A DNA stretch of 64,000 nt from an uncultured Oscillospiraceae bacterium (GTDB lineage: Bacteria > Bacillota > Clostridia > Oscillospirales > Oscillospiraceae), in the NCBI GenBank assembly GCA_949935795.1, contig CATLFX010000003.1, positions 1-64,000 on the forward strand. Reading direction: 5' to 3'. Position numbers and translations under genes: made by a program. Of this stretch, positions 34,821 to 43,771 are shown one piece after another (position 1 is the stretch's first letter; the number at the start of each line of letters is the position of its first letter). The notes beneath the pieces were generated by a model, which saw only the letters and a program-made list of their open reading frames with translations, was not told the DNA's origin and did no database searches.

Positions 34821-36935
34821 ATGAGTTGCTCATGTCTTACAATGAAGTATAAGAAAAAGCTGCGTCTGCTTGTAACCAACAAATGCTCAAAAAACTGCCC
34901 CTATTGCCATAACGAAGGGATGGCAAAATGGCCGCTCATCCATTTGGAGCCCGCAAAACTAAAGCCATTTTTGCCCGATATCAAAAAGTATACCAACAGG
35001 ATCGTACTATCAGGAGGAGAGCCCTTTGAATATGAACATTTACAGGAGCTGACCGCTCTGTTATCTTCCTATGGCTTTGACATCTCCTTGATTTCAGCGA
35101 ACATTGACAAGACGCAGATGGCCCATATCGGTCATCTGCTGAAGTCTATACACGTTTCACTTCATGGAATAGACGATTTGGAGGCAGACAGCGCTCTTAT
35201 CTATTGGCTGAACAATACATATCCAAATATCAGAATATCCCTAAACATCCCATTCGGCAGCATTAACACTGTCCAAAAAAATTGGGAAAAGTTATACCGC
35301 CTGGCGCTAGACGTGGGCGCAAATCTGCAGTTCATTCGGCTGTTCATTTGTGGTCAGAGCAGCGCCACGCTGTGGACTGACCGCTGGTGGGAAATGGAGC
35401 ATTTTTTGTCCTCGCGCGCCCGTTTCATGGAAGCCACTGAACGAGAAATGCGTTACATTACAGAGGACCTTATCAAAATTGATCTGCTGGATATTCCCTG
35501 TCTGGCCTCTGGAGCAGACTTTGCGGATGGCGCCTGTCTGAATAACTCAGATCTCACAATCGACCCTGATCTGCGGCTGTCTATATGCCGCTGGACCAGC
35601 AGCGCGGTTCCCCTTTATGAAGAAAACCGCCCCCTATCATTGGATACCGTGATAAGGCGCGCAACAGAGAAAAGCTGTCAAAAATGCATGTACGGAGCAA
35701 TCAATGGGTACTTTCACGCAGATGAGCTGGACCACTATTTGAATGCCCCCCACTATTTGTGGCCTGGATTTGACAGTGAGTTGAGCGATGTCTTTACCAG
35801 GACTTTTGTTCGTGACCTGTCCTATTATGGGAAAAGCGGTACCGTAGCTCTCCTTGAAAATGAATTCTCAAACTATATCAACGCCAAATATACACTGGCG
35901 GTGAACGCAGGGACGACTGCGGTATATCTGGCCTGTATGGCCCTCGGGCTCTCTTCAGAGGACGAGGTGCTGATCCCTGTCGCAACTTTCCCCACTTTGG
36001 TGGCTGCTCTGTTATCCGCAGGTGTAAGAGTGAGACTGTGTGATATCGATTCCATTACTGGGAATATTTCCCTGGATAGTCTGCGCGAACACATGGGACC
36101 GGGCGTCAAAGCTGTGCTGGTCACCCATCTATGGGGGCTTCCCGTGGATATGGAGGCCGTGCGAGAAATCTGTCGTCCATATGGGGCCTATGTTATAGAA
36201 GACTGTTCCCACGCCTATGGTGCTGAATTCAACGGTCGCAAGGTTGGTTCTTTCGGAGACATCTCCTGCTTTAGTTTACAGGCAAACAAAGCGGTCTACG
36301 CTGGGGAAGGCGGTTTGCTCGTCACCTCTAACAGGCTGTTTTATGAGAGAGCTGTGACCCTTTCTGCCTCTGTGGAGCGTGTTCTTGACTGCGTGAAAAA
36401 TGTGGATTACCTTAAATACTGGGGAACTGGTCTGGGATTAAAGCTGAAGCTTAATCCACTGGGGGCTCCGCTGGCCTTGATGTCACTGGGGAATTTAGAG
36501 GAAGTCAACAGGAAAAGACGGCACAGGGCGATGGTAATCGAGGCGGCTGCGAAGGATAGCGGAATCTTCAATATTCTTTCGGACGGTAACGGGCAGTGCA
36601 AGAGAGTTTATTATACCTATAAGCTGATACTGCGAGATCAGTATATTCCATATAGAGACGCTGTACTTCGGTTTCTGATCCACCATGGCCTGGAGGCATG
36701 CACAACCAGCTTTATTCCCGCCTATGAGCATGAAATTTGTTCCGATCCAAGAATTGTAAACGCCCAAGACCCATTCCCCAACTCAGAAATTTACTACAAA
36801 AGGGTTATATCCTTGCCGGCTTTTGTCTATGAGCCGGTTGCATTGGTGGAGCATTATGCAGAAATTATCCGTGAGGCCGCAAAGATGATTGTGGGAGAAA
36901 AGGCATGTAAAGAGAGACAGGACACGCCACATTAA
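34821..36935 (+). CDS. Radical SAM - DegT/DnrJ/EryC1 aminotransferase fusion
   Basis: About 704 residues in two enzymes. The N-terminal part is radical SAM: C22-x3-C26-x2-C29 (NKCSKNCPYCHNEG), GGEPFEY, and a later cysteine set (SICRW and SCQKCMYG, about 255-290) that could hold an auxiliary cluster. From about residue 335 a DegT-family PLP aminotransferase follows: VNAGTTAVYLACMALGL, EDCSHAYGAEFNG and LQANKAVYAGEGG with probable PLP lysine K490. DegT enzymes aminate keto-sugars or cyclitols. The start is uncertain (34797, 34821 or 34842). Codons and GC are lower than in flanking housekeeping genes. It heads a four-gene operon. I know of no characterised protein with this fusion. Confidence 0.85.
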   Translation: MSCSCLTMKYKKKLRLLVTNKCSKNCPYCHNEGMAKWPLIHLEPAKLKPFLPDIKKYTNRIVLSGGEPFEYEHLQELTALLSSYGFDISLISANIDKTQMAHIGHLLKSIHVSLHGIDDLEADSALIYWLNNTYPNIRISLNIPFGSINTVQKNWEKLYRLALDVGANLQFIRLFICGQSSATLWTDRWWEMEHFLSSRARFMEATEREMRYITEDLIKIDLLDIPCLASGADFADGACLNNSDLTIDPDLRLSICRWTSSAVPLYEENRPLSLDTVIRRATEKSCQKCMYGAINGYFHADELDHYLNAPHYLWPGFDSELSDVFTRTFVRDLSYYGKSGTVALLENEFSNYINAKYTLAVNAGTTAVYLACMALGLSSEDEVLIPVATFPTLVAALLSAGVRVRLCDIDSITGNISLDSLREHMGPGVKAVLVTHLWGLPVDMEAVREICRPYGAYVIEDCSHAYGAEFNGRKVGSFGDISCFSLQANKAVYAGEGGLLVTSNRLFYERAVTLSASVERVLDCVKNVDYLKYWGTGLGLKLKLNPLGAPLALMSLGNLEEVNRKRRHRAMVIEAAAKDSGIFNILSDGNGQCKRVYYTYKLILRDQYIPYRDAVLRFLIHHGLEACTTSFIPAYEHEICSDPRIVNAQDPFPNSEIYYKRVISLPAFVYEPVALVEHYAEIIREAAKMIVGEKACKERQDTPH

Positions 36936-37001
36936 ATTGAAACTCGTCCAGACGGCATTCAACGCCTGTGAATACACGTTCTGATATAGGGGGAAGAAGC
37001 T

Positions 37002-39011
37002 ATGGAAACAGAAAGAGTAAGCTGGCTTCAAATTTCTGATCTGCATATCCTGCTGCACAGCCCCTCTTGGGAGGACTACAAAAATGCTATGTTCCGTTTT
37101 TTTGAGAATGATCCAGAAAAAAAGCCCGATTTTGTCGTTATTACAGGAGACTACTGCAACATACAGAAAAAAGAATCCTACGAACTTGCAGAAGATTTTA
37201 TCCGTAAGCTGATGGAACTGTTGGGGCTGAGCGTAAGCAAGGATTTATTCATGATTCCCGGAAATCACGATACGCTGCCCCAGCAGAACAGCGGTACCGC
37301 TCAGGATCGGCGAACGAACGATTTGCAGCGGCTGCTTCCCGATGGGCTTTCTCCGTGGGAAAAAGTGGAAGATGAAAAGGCATGGCTTGAAAAGAGCAAA
37401 ACCGATCCGGCGGATTATCTCGACCGTCTGTGCGGCGTCACCAGAGACCACGCTGAAAATGAGAACGCTGTATTGATCCCGGTTCTATTGAAAGGGTTTG
37501 AACAGTATCAACGCATGGTAAAACGGTTGATTCCCTGGTATACAAATTCAGGCTGGCAGCCGGAAAGCCCCCATGTCAGAAAGTGGGAAACCGGCAGCGG
37601 GCTTGGGCTCAATATTGTCCATCTCAACACCGCACTAGTGGCCGACGGTAGTCGTAGCCACTATCAGGCTCTTGATCTTAACAACGCAAAGGATATTTTT
37701 TACAATATAAAAACCGGCCTGCCGACGCTGGTTCTGGCGCATAACAGTTTCTATGATCTTCACCCCGAAATACAGGATCAGCTCAAACAACCCATGCTCG
37801 CAGCGCGGGTCTGTGCATGGCTGTGCGGCGATGTGCATATATTCGATACGGACGAAAGCATTCCCTGCCCCACAGACAGTGGTACCTATTCCATTCCGAT
37901 TTTTGTGTGCGGGAAGGGCGCCCCCGATCACAAGGATGATTATTCTCAAAACGGTTTTTTCCTCTATCAATTGGGCGAAAAGGAACTGACGTCGCAGAGA
38001 TTTATGTGGAGTCTGGAGCGCGGCTTTCTGGGGGAAACAGAAAAAACAGAACCCCTGGCCGATCCTAGAAGTCCCACAGCCGCTTCCGGGGAGCCTATGC
38101 GCCTGTTGATCGGATACCTGAGCTGTAATCCGGACTGCAAGGCGGAGGAGAAGTACCATCTGGGCCACGCCTATTTTATCCACTGTATCGATCAGCGGCG
38201 CACGGGAAACAATAATGTGATGCTCCTGACCTCGTCCTACGTTTTTACACGCAATCGGAATCTGCGGTCGATCCAGGATGAAGCGAAGTATGTGGAGGAA
38301 ATGATCCAGCGGTGGGAGGACTGCTTCGACCGGCAGGTGAAGGTTCTGGATATTAAGCAATATCTGCAGGAGGAAAACCCGCTGGACGATAACGAGAAGA
38401 GGCTTCTGTATTACATCACCCAGATGGAGATGATGCTGGACCGCAACCCCGAGTGGATGAATTTTATTGATAATTGGAATAGAACCGGGAAGATCAATGA
38501 AATAGCGTATGAGGCCATCACAAAAGTTGTAGGTATGGAAGATCATCCCGACGCATATACGGAAAACGAGGTCATGTCATTCATTTATCTGCTGTATAAG
38601 AGGCCGGCTTGGTATAGCAATGCATGGCTGGTAAATTTCCTTCATTTCTGGAACGCCCAGCTGTATCCTCTCATCAAGGATACGTTTGGGATTGACGTAG
38701 ATGCGAATGATATCTTCATTGTGGAGGCCCGACGGAACCACTACGTCTGGGATGCGATATCCTACTGCGCAAAGCGGTTTTCCTATACCAACGTTCCGAA
38801 GGTGGAGTACCTCGAAAATCTCTTGGACATGGACTGTAGGCAGCCGATGAAATCCTCAAATCGGGATAAGGCCGTATTTTTGGCTGGTCATGCGGAGAAG
38901 ATCAATTTCGGCAGGAGATTCAAGGCACATATTGCCGAAATGTTTGGCGATGAGAAATCCCCTGATGAGATCGTGAAAGAATACAGTGGGCGTCTCGGTC
39001 TGGAGCGTTAG
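37002..39011 (+). CDS. Calcineurin-like metallophosphoesterase with large unknown C-terminal domain
   Basis: 669 residues. The N-terminal 330 carry a complete metallophosphoesterase site: ISDLHI (D12, H14), ITGDYCN, IPGNHDTLP, LVLAHNSFY and CGDVHIFD. The C-terminal 300 residues (from RLLIGYLSCNPDCKAEEKYHLGHAYF) are unrecognised and mostly helical. Such proteins hydrolyse phosphodiesters of nucleotides, cyclic nucleotides or nucleic acid. GGGGGAAG precedes the ATG; the next gene starts 15 bp after its stop. The association with sugar-nucleotide-like enzymes suggests a role in maturation, or turnover, of their product. Confidence 0.83.
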   Translation: METERVSWLQISDLHILLHSPSWEDYKNAMFRFFENDPEKKPDFVVITGDYCNIQKKESYELAEDFIRKLMELLGLSVSKDLFMIPGNHDTLPQQNSGTAQDRRTNDLQRLLPDGLSPWEKVEDEKAWLEKSKTDPADYLDRLCGVTRDHAENENAVLIPVLLKGFEQYQRMVKRLIPWYTNSGWQPESPHVRKWETGSGLGLNIVHLNTALVADGSRSHYQALDLNNAKDIFYNIKTGLPTLVLAHNSFYDLHPEIQDQLKQPMLAARVCAWLCGDVHIFDTDESIPCPTDSGTYSIPIFVCGKGAPDHKDDYSQNGFFLYQLGEKELTSQRFMWSLERGFLGETEKTEPLADPRSPTAASGEPMRLLIGYLSCNPDCKAEEKYHLGHAYFIHCIDQRRTGNNNVMLLTSSYVFTRNRNLRSIQDEAKYVEEMIQRWEDCFDRQVKVLDIKQYLQEENPLDDNEKRLLYYITQMEMMLDRNPEWMNFIDNWNRTGKINEIAYEAITKVVGMEDHPDAYTENEVMSFIYLLYKRPAWYSNAWLVNFLHFWNAQLYPLIKDTFGIDVDANDIFIVEARRNHYVWDAISYCAKRFSYTNVPKVEYLENLLDMDCRQPMKSSNRDKAVFLAGHAEKINFGRRFKAHIAEMFGDEKSPDEIVKEYSGRLGLER

Positions 39012-39026
39012 GGGAGGTATAATCCT

Positions 39027-40076
39027 TTGAAAAACTGGAAATTAGGCGAGAAGGAGTTCCTTCTTATACTCCAGGAGAAAATGGGAAACAGCGGCTTCGG
39101 CTGGCGGGACGACTGTATAGAGCGGCAAATTGCGCCTGATCTGAGTTTGGTTTACTCAATTGATTCCACCCGGCGTTGGCTGAGCCACAACAGACAGGAT
39201 GATGCAAGGGCCTTCGGCAGGTGGACGGCTTCTATCATTGCTAGTGATGTGATTGCCTGCGGTGTCATCCCCAAGGGACTTGCACTTGACGTAGGGATTG
39301 AGATGTTTAAGGACGAAGAGGAGTTGTTATCTTTCTTTGATGGTGTTCTGGAGGTGTGTACACAGTATAAAATGACCTATGAGGGGGGGAACCTAAACAA
39401 AACCTCATTCGTATGTGGCGTGGCCTGGGGAACGCAGGTGCCGGACAGAGTGATTCACAGAGACGGTGCTCGGGACGGCAGTGTGCTGATCGCGACGGCC
39501 CCCATTGGATTGGGATGGGCTATTGAGCTATTTCACAGCATGAGCGTCTTCCGCAGGACGTTTGTTCCCCCGGAGTTACTGTACTGGGTCGAGCACTATA
39601 AGGATACCTCGGTCATAAATTTAGAAGCTTTCCGAAAGGTCTGGGAGCTAGACGTGATAGACTGCGGCATGGATCTGACGGACGGAATCATTGAGTTCGG
39701 CTATGAGATTTATGACCGAACTGGCCTTGGAGTTGTATTTTCCCCCAGTGATCCGCATCCTTTTGTAGAATTTGTGGCATCCCAGCTCAAGATTGCACCG
39801 GTTGACGTCATGTTTGAACCAGGCTATGATACACCTCTCTCCCATGGCTGGTGTATTTTAAAAGATCATATGGCTGCAGTGCTTGACATTTTAAAAAAGT
39901 ACAACGTTCCCTTTACAGTGCTGGGTGAAGTCACTGGGGAAGTGTCTGGCGTATATCGGAAGACCGATGCTGGACTATCAGTTCTTCCACGATACTGGGA
40001 TGACAAGTTTAAAAGTGGTACAAGCTGCGAGTTATGGGCAGAAAATATATTGGGTTCTCTGCTGCCTGACACTTAA
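39027..40076 (+). CDS. AIR synthase-related (ThiL/HypE/SelD-like) ATP-binding protein
   Basis: 349 residues with the PurM/ThiL-like fold: GWRDDCIERQI near 25, RRWLSHNRQDDARAFGRWTASIIASDVIACGVIPKGLALDVG (the ASDVAAMG-type segment of ThiL), EGGNLNKTSFVCGVAWG (GGDT-like) and DCGMDLTDGI (the DxSDGL motif). The family uses ATP to phosphorylate small substrates or to activate carboxamides. TTG 39027 is the start, with GGGGAGG 8 bp upstream; the gene is coupled to the previous one. It is not thiL itself: key motifs are altered and no thiamine genes are near. Confidence 0.75.
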   Translation: MKNWKLGEKEFLLILQEKMGNSGFGWRDDCIERQIAPDLSLVYSIDSTRRWLSHNRQDDARAFGRWTASIIASDVIACGVIPKGLALDVGIEMFKDEEELLSFFDGVLEVCTQYKMTYEGGNLNKTSFVCGVAWGTQVPDRVIHRDGARDGSVLIATAPIGLGWAIELFHSMSVFRRTFVPPELLYWVEHYKDTSVINLEAFRKVWELDVIDCGMDLTDGIIEFGYEIYDRTGLGVVFSPSDPHPFVEFVASQLKIAPVDVMFEPGYDTPLSHGWCILKDHMAAVLDILKKYNVPFTVLGEVTGEVSGVYRKTDAGLSVLPRYWDDKFKSGTSCELWAENILGSLLPDT

Positions 40077-40121
40077 AACTAGTTCCCTACAAAATTATAA
40101 GATACGGAGAGATATATAGCA

Positions 40122-40706
40122 ATGGAAGAAGTTATGGTCGTTCCTACAGAAATTTTAAAGGGGTACCTTTCTGACGATACCTTTATTTCGTCTAGAATTG
40201 ATGAAATAATCCTTGTGATTCGAAAAAACCATTTGTATATTCCCAGGGATTATGCTGAGACAGCCAAAGAATATAAGCAGATCATTCCATATGCTGTCCT
40301 TATGAATGGGGGAAAATACTTTCTCACTCAACGGCTGCATGCGCAGACAGAAAAACGGCTTCACGGTTTATACTCAATCGGGTTGGGTGGCCACATTAAT
40401 CCTTCCGAGGAAAATTCAGGAGACGTGATTCTCGAGGGAATGCGCAGGGAACTCTCCGAGGAGGTCGGTTTTAGCAGCTTGCCCTCGTGCAATTGTGTTG
40501 GAATTATCAATGACCGTTCGGCTGAGGTCAGTAATTATCACCTTGCGCTTGTTTTTCCTATCGTAGTTCCTGAGAGTATACAGGTGAGAGAAACCTCAAA
40601 AATGACTGGGGCTTGGGCAACAGAGGATGATGTCTCCAAACGGTTTTTGGAAATGGAATCATGGTCGAGAATTGTATGGGAGTTCAGAAGCAAATGGAAT
40701 ACTTAA
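40122..40706 (+). CDS. Nudix-family hydrolase, COG4112-like
   Basis: 194 residues. KEYKQIIPYAVLMNGGKYFLTQRLHAQTEKRLHGLYSIGLGGHIN and the Nudix core RRELSEEVGF are clear; the N-terminal half of the Nudix box is non-standard, as in COG4112-type proteins (group assigned from memory). Members cleave nucleoside diphosphates linked to other groups. It ends the four-gene operon; CGGAGAG lies upstream of the ATG. Its TAA stop at 40704-40706 lies within the outermost bases of a MITE. Confidence 0.82.
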   Translation: MEEVMVVPTEILKGYLSDDTFISSRIDEIILVIRKNHLYIPRDYAETAKEYKQIIPYAVLMNGGKYFLTQRLHAQTEKRLHGLYSIGLGGHINPSEENSGDVILEGMRRELSEEVGFSSLPSCNCVGIINDRSAEVSNYHLALVFPIVVPESIQVRETSKMTGAWATEDDVSKRFLEMESWSRIVWEFRSKWNT

Positions 40707-40870
40707 GGAACCTCTGAACAAATGCGTCCGCGGCGCTTTGCGGATCTTTTCCGCCACAACTACGTTGGGATTTCTTGAAATAAACACAATTATTCCCGCG
40801 AAATCCCGCCTCGTTGTGGCGAAAAATCTCTCGCAAATCGCTCTTGACGATTTATTCAGAGCTTCCTTAA
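40703..40870. mobile_element. Hairpin MITE with inverted ends TTAAGGAA[C/G]CTCTGA
   Basis: The left end TTAAGGAACCTCTGAACAAAT is matched by the complement of the right end (TTAAGGAAGCTCTGAATAAAT). Pairing continues inward: CTTTTCCGCCACAAC and GGGATTTC match GTTGTGGCGAAAAA and GAAATCCC. The 168-bp element is thus nearly one long imperfect hairpin with no coding capacity. The palindromic ends make a target duplication (TTAA or TA) ambiguous. Confidence 0.88.
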
Positions 40871-41011
40871 AATAAGTCTGTCCCCGGCATGAACGGATAT
40901 GAATATCCGGTTGTCAAGAGAAAGGATTACTATTGTGTACCGAGTTGTATAAAGATGGTTTTATCATCAATAGGTTTTTAGGATATATTTTGCTGCGACA
41001 AAACGCCCGCA

Positions 41012-41677
41012 TTATATGTGATATGTGGATATAGCTATAATCCAGTCAAACACATACGTCAGATCCGGAAATACCGCCGAAGCAAGAGACAGGCACTCTT
41101 TTGGCGGCAGAGCAATATCTGGAATGCAGATGACTTTCATACCGGCGCGATGCGCACCCTGCAGCCCATTCCCGGAATCCTCCAGCACCAAGCAGGCGTC
41201 GGGGGGGATCTGAAGCCTGTGGGCCGCCAACAAAAAGGCGTCCGGCGCCGGCTTGGAGCGTGTCACATCTTCCGCGCCGACAATGCAGCTGAAATACCGG
41301 GAAATGCCGGCCAGCGCAAGATATTTTTCCACAGTCTTTCGGGGACTGCTGGAGGCTACCGCCGCTTTCAGCCCATGCCGGTCCAGCTGTTCCAGAAGCC
41401 CCACAAGCCCGTGTTTGATGGGGACGCCCTGCCGGTCAATGACTTCCTCCACCATGGTGTTGCGCATGGCCTTGGCTCTGGGGTAGTCAAAGCCAGCCCC
41501 GAAGGCCTCCCGAAAGACGGCGGCGCTGGCGGCGGGGGTGCTGCCCCGAATTCTCGCAATGTGGGCCTCCATGATGGGATAGCCCAATTTGGCGCCTACC
41601 CGGAACCAGGCTTCCTTTGCCAGAGCCTCGGTGTCGAACATCAGCCCATCCATATCAAAAATAACAGCTTTGATCAT
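41012..41677 (-). CDS. HAD-family phosphatase/phosphomutase (beta-phosphoglucomutase-like)
   Basis: 221 residues. IKAVIFDMDGLMFDTEALAKEAW gives the two catalytic aspartates, VASSSPRKTVEKYL the motif II serine, RSKPAPDAFLLAA the lysine, and LVLEDSGNGLQGAHRAGM the acidic motif. Cap type is that of PgmB/YcjU phosphatases. Downstream of the ribulose-phosphate-epimerase gene, past a terminator, as last member of the sugar-acid cluster. It probably dephosphorylates or isomerises a sugar phosphate; exact substrate unknown. ATG 41677 has GGCAGG upstream. Confidence 0.87.
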   Translation of the reverse strand: MIKAVIFDMDGLMFDTEALAKEAWFRVGAKLGYPIMEAHIARIRGSTPAASAAVFREAFGAGFDYPRAKAMRNTMVEEVIDRQGVPIKHGLVGLLEQLDRHGLKAAVASSSPRKTVEKYLALAGISRYFSCIVGAEDVTRSKPAPDAFLLAAHRLQIPPDACLVLEDSGNGLQGAHRAGMKVICIPDIALPPKECLSLASAVFPDLTYVFDWIIAISTYHI

Positions 41678-41694
41678 ACTATCGCCTGCCAAGA

Positions 41695-41733
41695 GAAAAA
41701 TGCCCCGCCCCGGATTTCATGGAGCGGGGCATT
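41695..41733 (-). terminator. Terminator after the epimerase gene
   Basis: AATGCCCCGC (41699-41708) pairs with GCGGGGCATT (41724-41733). On the minus strand it ends GGGGCATTTTTC, 5 bp after the epimerase stop. The HAD gene downstream may rely on read-through. Confidence 0.8.
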
Positions 41734-41737
41734 CCGT

Positions 41738-42409
41738 TTATGATTGGTTTCCAAAATGAGCGTTGAAGCGCTTTACCGCCCCGGAAATCCCGTCCGGCTG
41801 CTCAAAGGTCACATAGATCCCCGTCACCAGCACGTCCGCGCCCAGCTGCGCGGCCCGAGTGCCGGTCTCATAGGTCACGCCGCCGTCCAGGACGATCTGG
41901 AAATCAAGCCCGCTGCGGCGGCGCAGGGCGCAGAGAGCCTCCAGCCGCTCCATGGAGCCGTCCAGAAAATGCTGGCCCGCAAACCCCGGCTCCACTGCCA
42001 TGAGCACCACATAGTCCAGCCAGGGCAGCACCGGCTGGACCGCCTCCACCGGCTGGGAGGGATTGATGGCCACGCCGGCCTTCATGCCCCGCTGCCGGAT
42101 GGCGTCCAGGGTCCGGCGGACGAACCGGGTACTGTCCAGGTGGAAGCTCACCCATCCGGCCCCGTTTTTCTGCAGCTCGTCCAGATAGGACATGGGGTCG
42201 TCCACCATCAGGTGCACCTCGGCGACGGCGTCCGGGCAGAGAGCCTTCACATCCCGCACCGTCCGGGGCGGCAGGCAAAGGTTCGGGACATAGTGCCCAT
42301 CCATCAGGTCAATGTGAAAGAAGTTTACGCCGCTGTCCTTCAGCTCCTGAAGCCGCTGTCCAAATTCAACCAGACTCAGATTGGCCAGGGAGGGCGCGTT
42401 GATGACCAT
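41738..42409 (-). CDS. Ribulose-phosphate 3-epimerase family protein
   Basis: 223 residues in a TIM barrel of the RPE family. FFHIDLMDGHYVPNLCL (metal His and Asp), EVHLMVDDP, FHLDST, LMAVEPGFAGQHFLDGSMERL and QIVLDGGV are all present. It interconverts ribulose-5-phosphate and xylulose-5-phosphate, or a related ketose-phosphate as AlsE does. Its position after the TRAP transporter suggests a dedicated step feeding the pentose phosphate route. AAGGAG precedes the ATG. Confidence 0.9.
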   Translation of the reverse strand: MVINAPSLANLSLVEFGQRLQELKDSGVNFFHIDLMDGHYVPNLCLPPRTVRDVKALCPDAVAEVHLMVDDPMSYLDELQKNGAGWVSFHLDSTRFVRRTLDAIRQRGMKAGVAINPSQPVEAVQPVLPWLDYVVLMAVEPGFAGQHFLDGSMERLEALCALRRRSGLDFQIVLDGGVTYETGTRAAQLGADVLVTGIYVTFEQPDGISGAVKRFNAHFGNQS

Positions 42410-42438
42410 ACCGTCATCTCCTTATCAAACTTTTGACG

Positions 42439-42474
42439 CCCCGACCCAAAGCCCTCTGGGGCTTTGGGTCGGGG
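42439..42474. other. Long hairpin between dctM and the epimerase gene
   Basis: CCCCGACCCAAAGCCC pairs with GGGGCTTTGGGTCGGGG around TCT. No T run follows on the minus strand. It may be a partial terminator or may set mRNA stability between transporter and enzyme genes. Confidence 0.7.
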
Positions 42475-42481
42475 AAAGGGA

Positions 42482-43771
42482 TTACAGGAAGAGCTTGGGG
42501 AATAGCGCCTTTGGAATGGCCAGCCAGAGATCAGGGAACAGAACCAAAAGCAGCAGAACGGCCAGGGAGGACAGGAAATAGGGAAGCACACCCTTGAAGG
42601 AATCCTCAATGCTGATGCCGCTGATGGTGCCGGCCAGCAGCAGGCACAGGCCGTAGGGAGGAGTGACCAACCCCAGAGCCAGGGTGACCACGATGACCAG
42701 GCCCAGGATAATGGGGCTGACGCCCAGGGAGGTGGCGGTGGGCAGGATGATGGGGACAAACAGGATCATGGCGGGTACAGCGTCCATGAAGGTGCCGACG
42801 AACATGAAGAAGGCCACCACAATCAGCAGGAACACCAGCTTGCCGCCGGCCAGATTGGTGAAGAACTGCTGCACGATCGTGTTCAGATGGTAGTAGCTCA
42901 GCAGCTCGCCCAGGGCGTTGGCCGTGGCCAGCGCGAACAGGGACAGGGAGGACAGCTTCATGGTCTCAATGAGGATGGCAGGCAGGCGGCTGAGCTTGAT
43001 GGTGTGGTAGAAGAAGATGCCGATGATGAGGGCGTAGATGCAGGCGAAGGCGGCGGACTCGGTGGGGGTGAACAGGCCGCTGACGATGCCGCCGATGAGG
43101 ATGATGGGGGTCATCAGGGCGGGGAGGGCCTCGGCGATCATCTTCAGCACCTGCTTGATGGGCATTCTGTCGCCCCGGGGGAAGTGCTTCCGGTCCGCGA
43201 AGAAGGCGACCACCGCCATCATGGCAAGACCCAGCAGGATGCCCGGAACCAGGCCCGTCATGAACAGCGCGCCTGTGCCCACATTTGCGATGCCCGCGTA
43301 CACCACCATGGTGATGCTGGGCGGGATAATGGAGCCCAGGGTGGAGGAGGCGGCGGTGACGCCCACGGAGGTGCCTTTGTCGTAGCCCTGCTTCTCCATG
43401 GCGGGGATCAGGATTTTGCCGATGCCCGCGGTGTCCGCCTGGGAGGAGCCGGAGATGCCCGCAAATACCATGGAAACCAGGATATTGGCGTGGGCTAGGC
43501 CGCCCTTCAAATGGCCGACAACAGCGTTGCATACTTTGATGAGGCGCTCGGAAATCTCACCCTCGTTCATCAGGTTGGCGGCCAGGATGAACAGGGGGAC
43601 GGCCAGCAGGGTGAAGCTGTTCAGGCCGTTGAACATCTTGGTGAAAACGATGGTGTTGGGAATTTCGGGGAGCATGGCGATGCCGGCGAAGGACACAAAG
43701 CCCAAGGCAAAAGAGATGGGAACGCCAATGACCACAAACACCACGAACAGGACAACCAGAAGTATCTGCAT
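42482..43771 (-). CDS. dctM: TRAP transporter large permease (DctM type)
   Basis: 429 residues, about 12 membrane spans. Family signatures are seen: FVVIGVPISFALGFVSFAGIAML, VFAGISGSSQADTAGIGKILIPAMEKQGYDKGTSVGVTAASSTLGSIIPPSITMVVYAG and VTPPYGLCLLLA. It carries the substrate with sodium. GGAGGCG before the ATG overlaps the end of dctQ. The system is closest in context to YiaMNO, which imports 2,3-diketo-L-gulonate in E. coli. Confidence 0.95.
   Translation of the reverse strand: MQILLVVLFVVFVVIGVPISFALGFVSFAGIAMLPEIPNTIVFTKMFNGLNSFTLLAVPLFILAANLMNEGEISERLIKVCNAVVGHLKGGLAHANILVSMVFAGISGSSQADTAGIGKILIPAMEKQGYDKGTSVGVTAASSTLGSIIPPSITMVVYAGIANVGTGALFMTGLVPGILLGLAMMAVVAFFADRKHFPRGDRMPIKQVLKMIAEALPALMTPIILIGGIVSGLFTPTESAAFACIYALIIGIFFYHTIKLSRLPAILIETMKLSSLSLFALATANALGELLSYYHLNTIVQQFFTNLAGGKLVFLLIVVAFFMFVGTFMDAVPAMILFVPIILPTATSLGVSPIILGLVIVVTLALGLVTPPYGLCLLLAGTISGISIEDSFKGVLPYFLSSLAVLLLLVLFPDLWLAIPKALFPKLFL

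Noticed and set aside
39027..40076. Thiamine-monophosphate kinase thiL
   Set aside because: Fold and some motifs fit, but key motif residues differ and no thiamine genes or TPP riboswitch are near.
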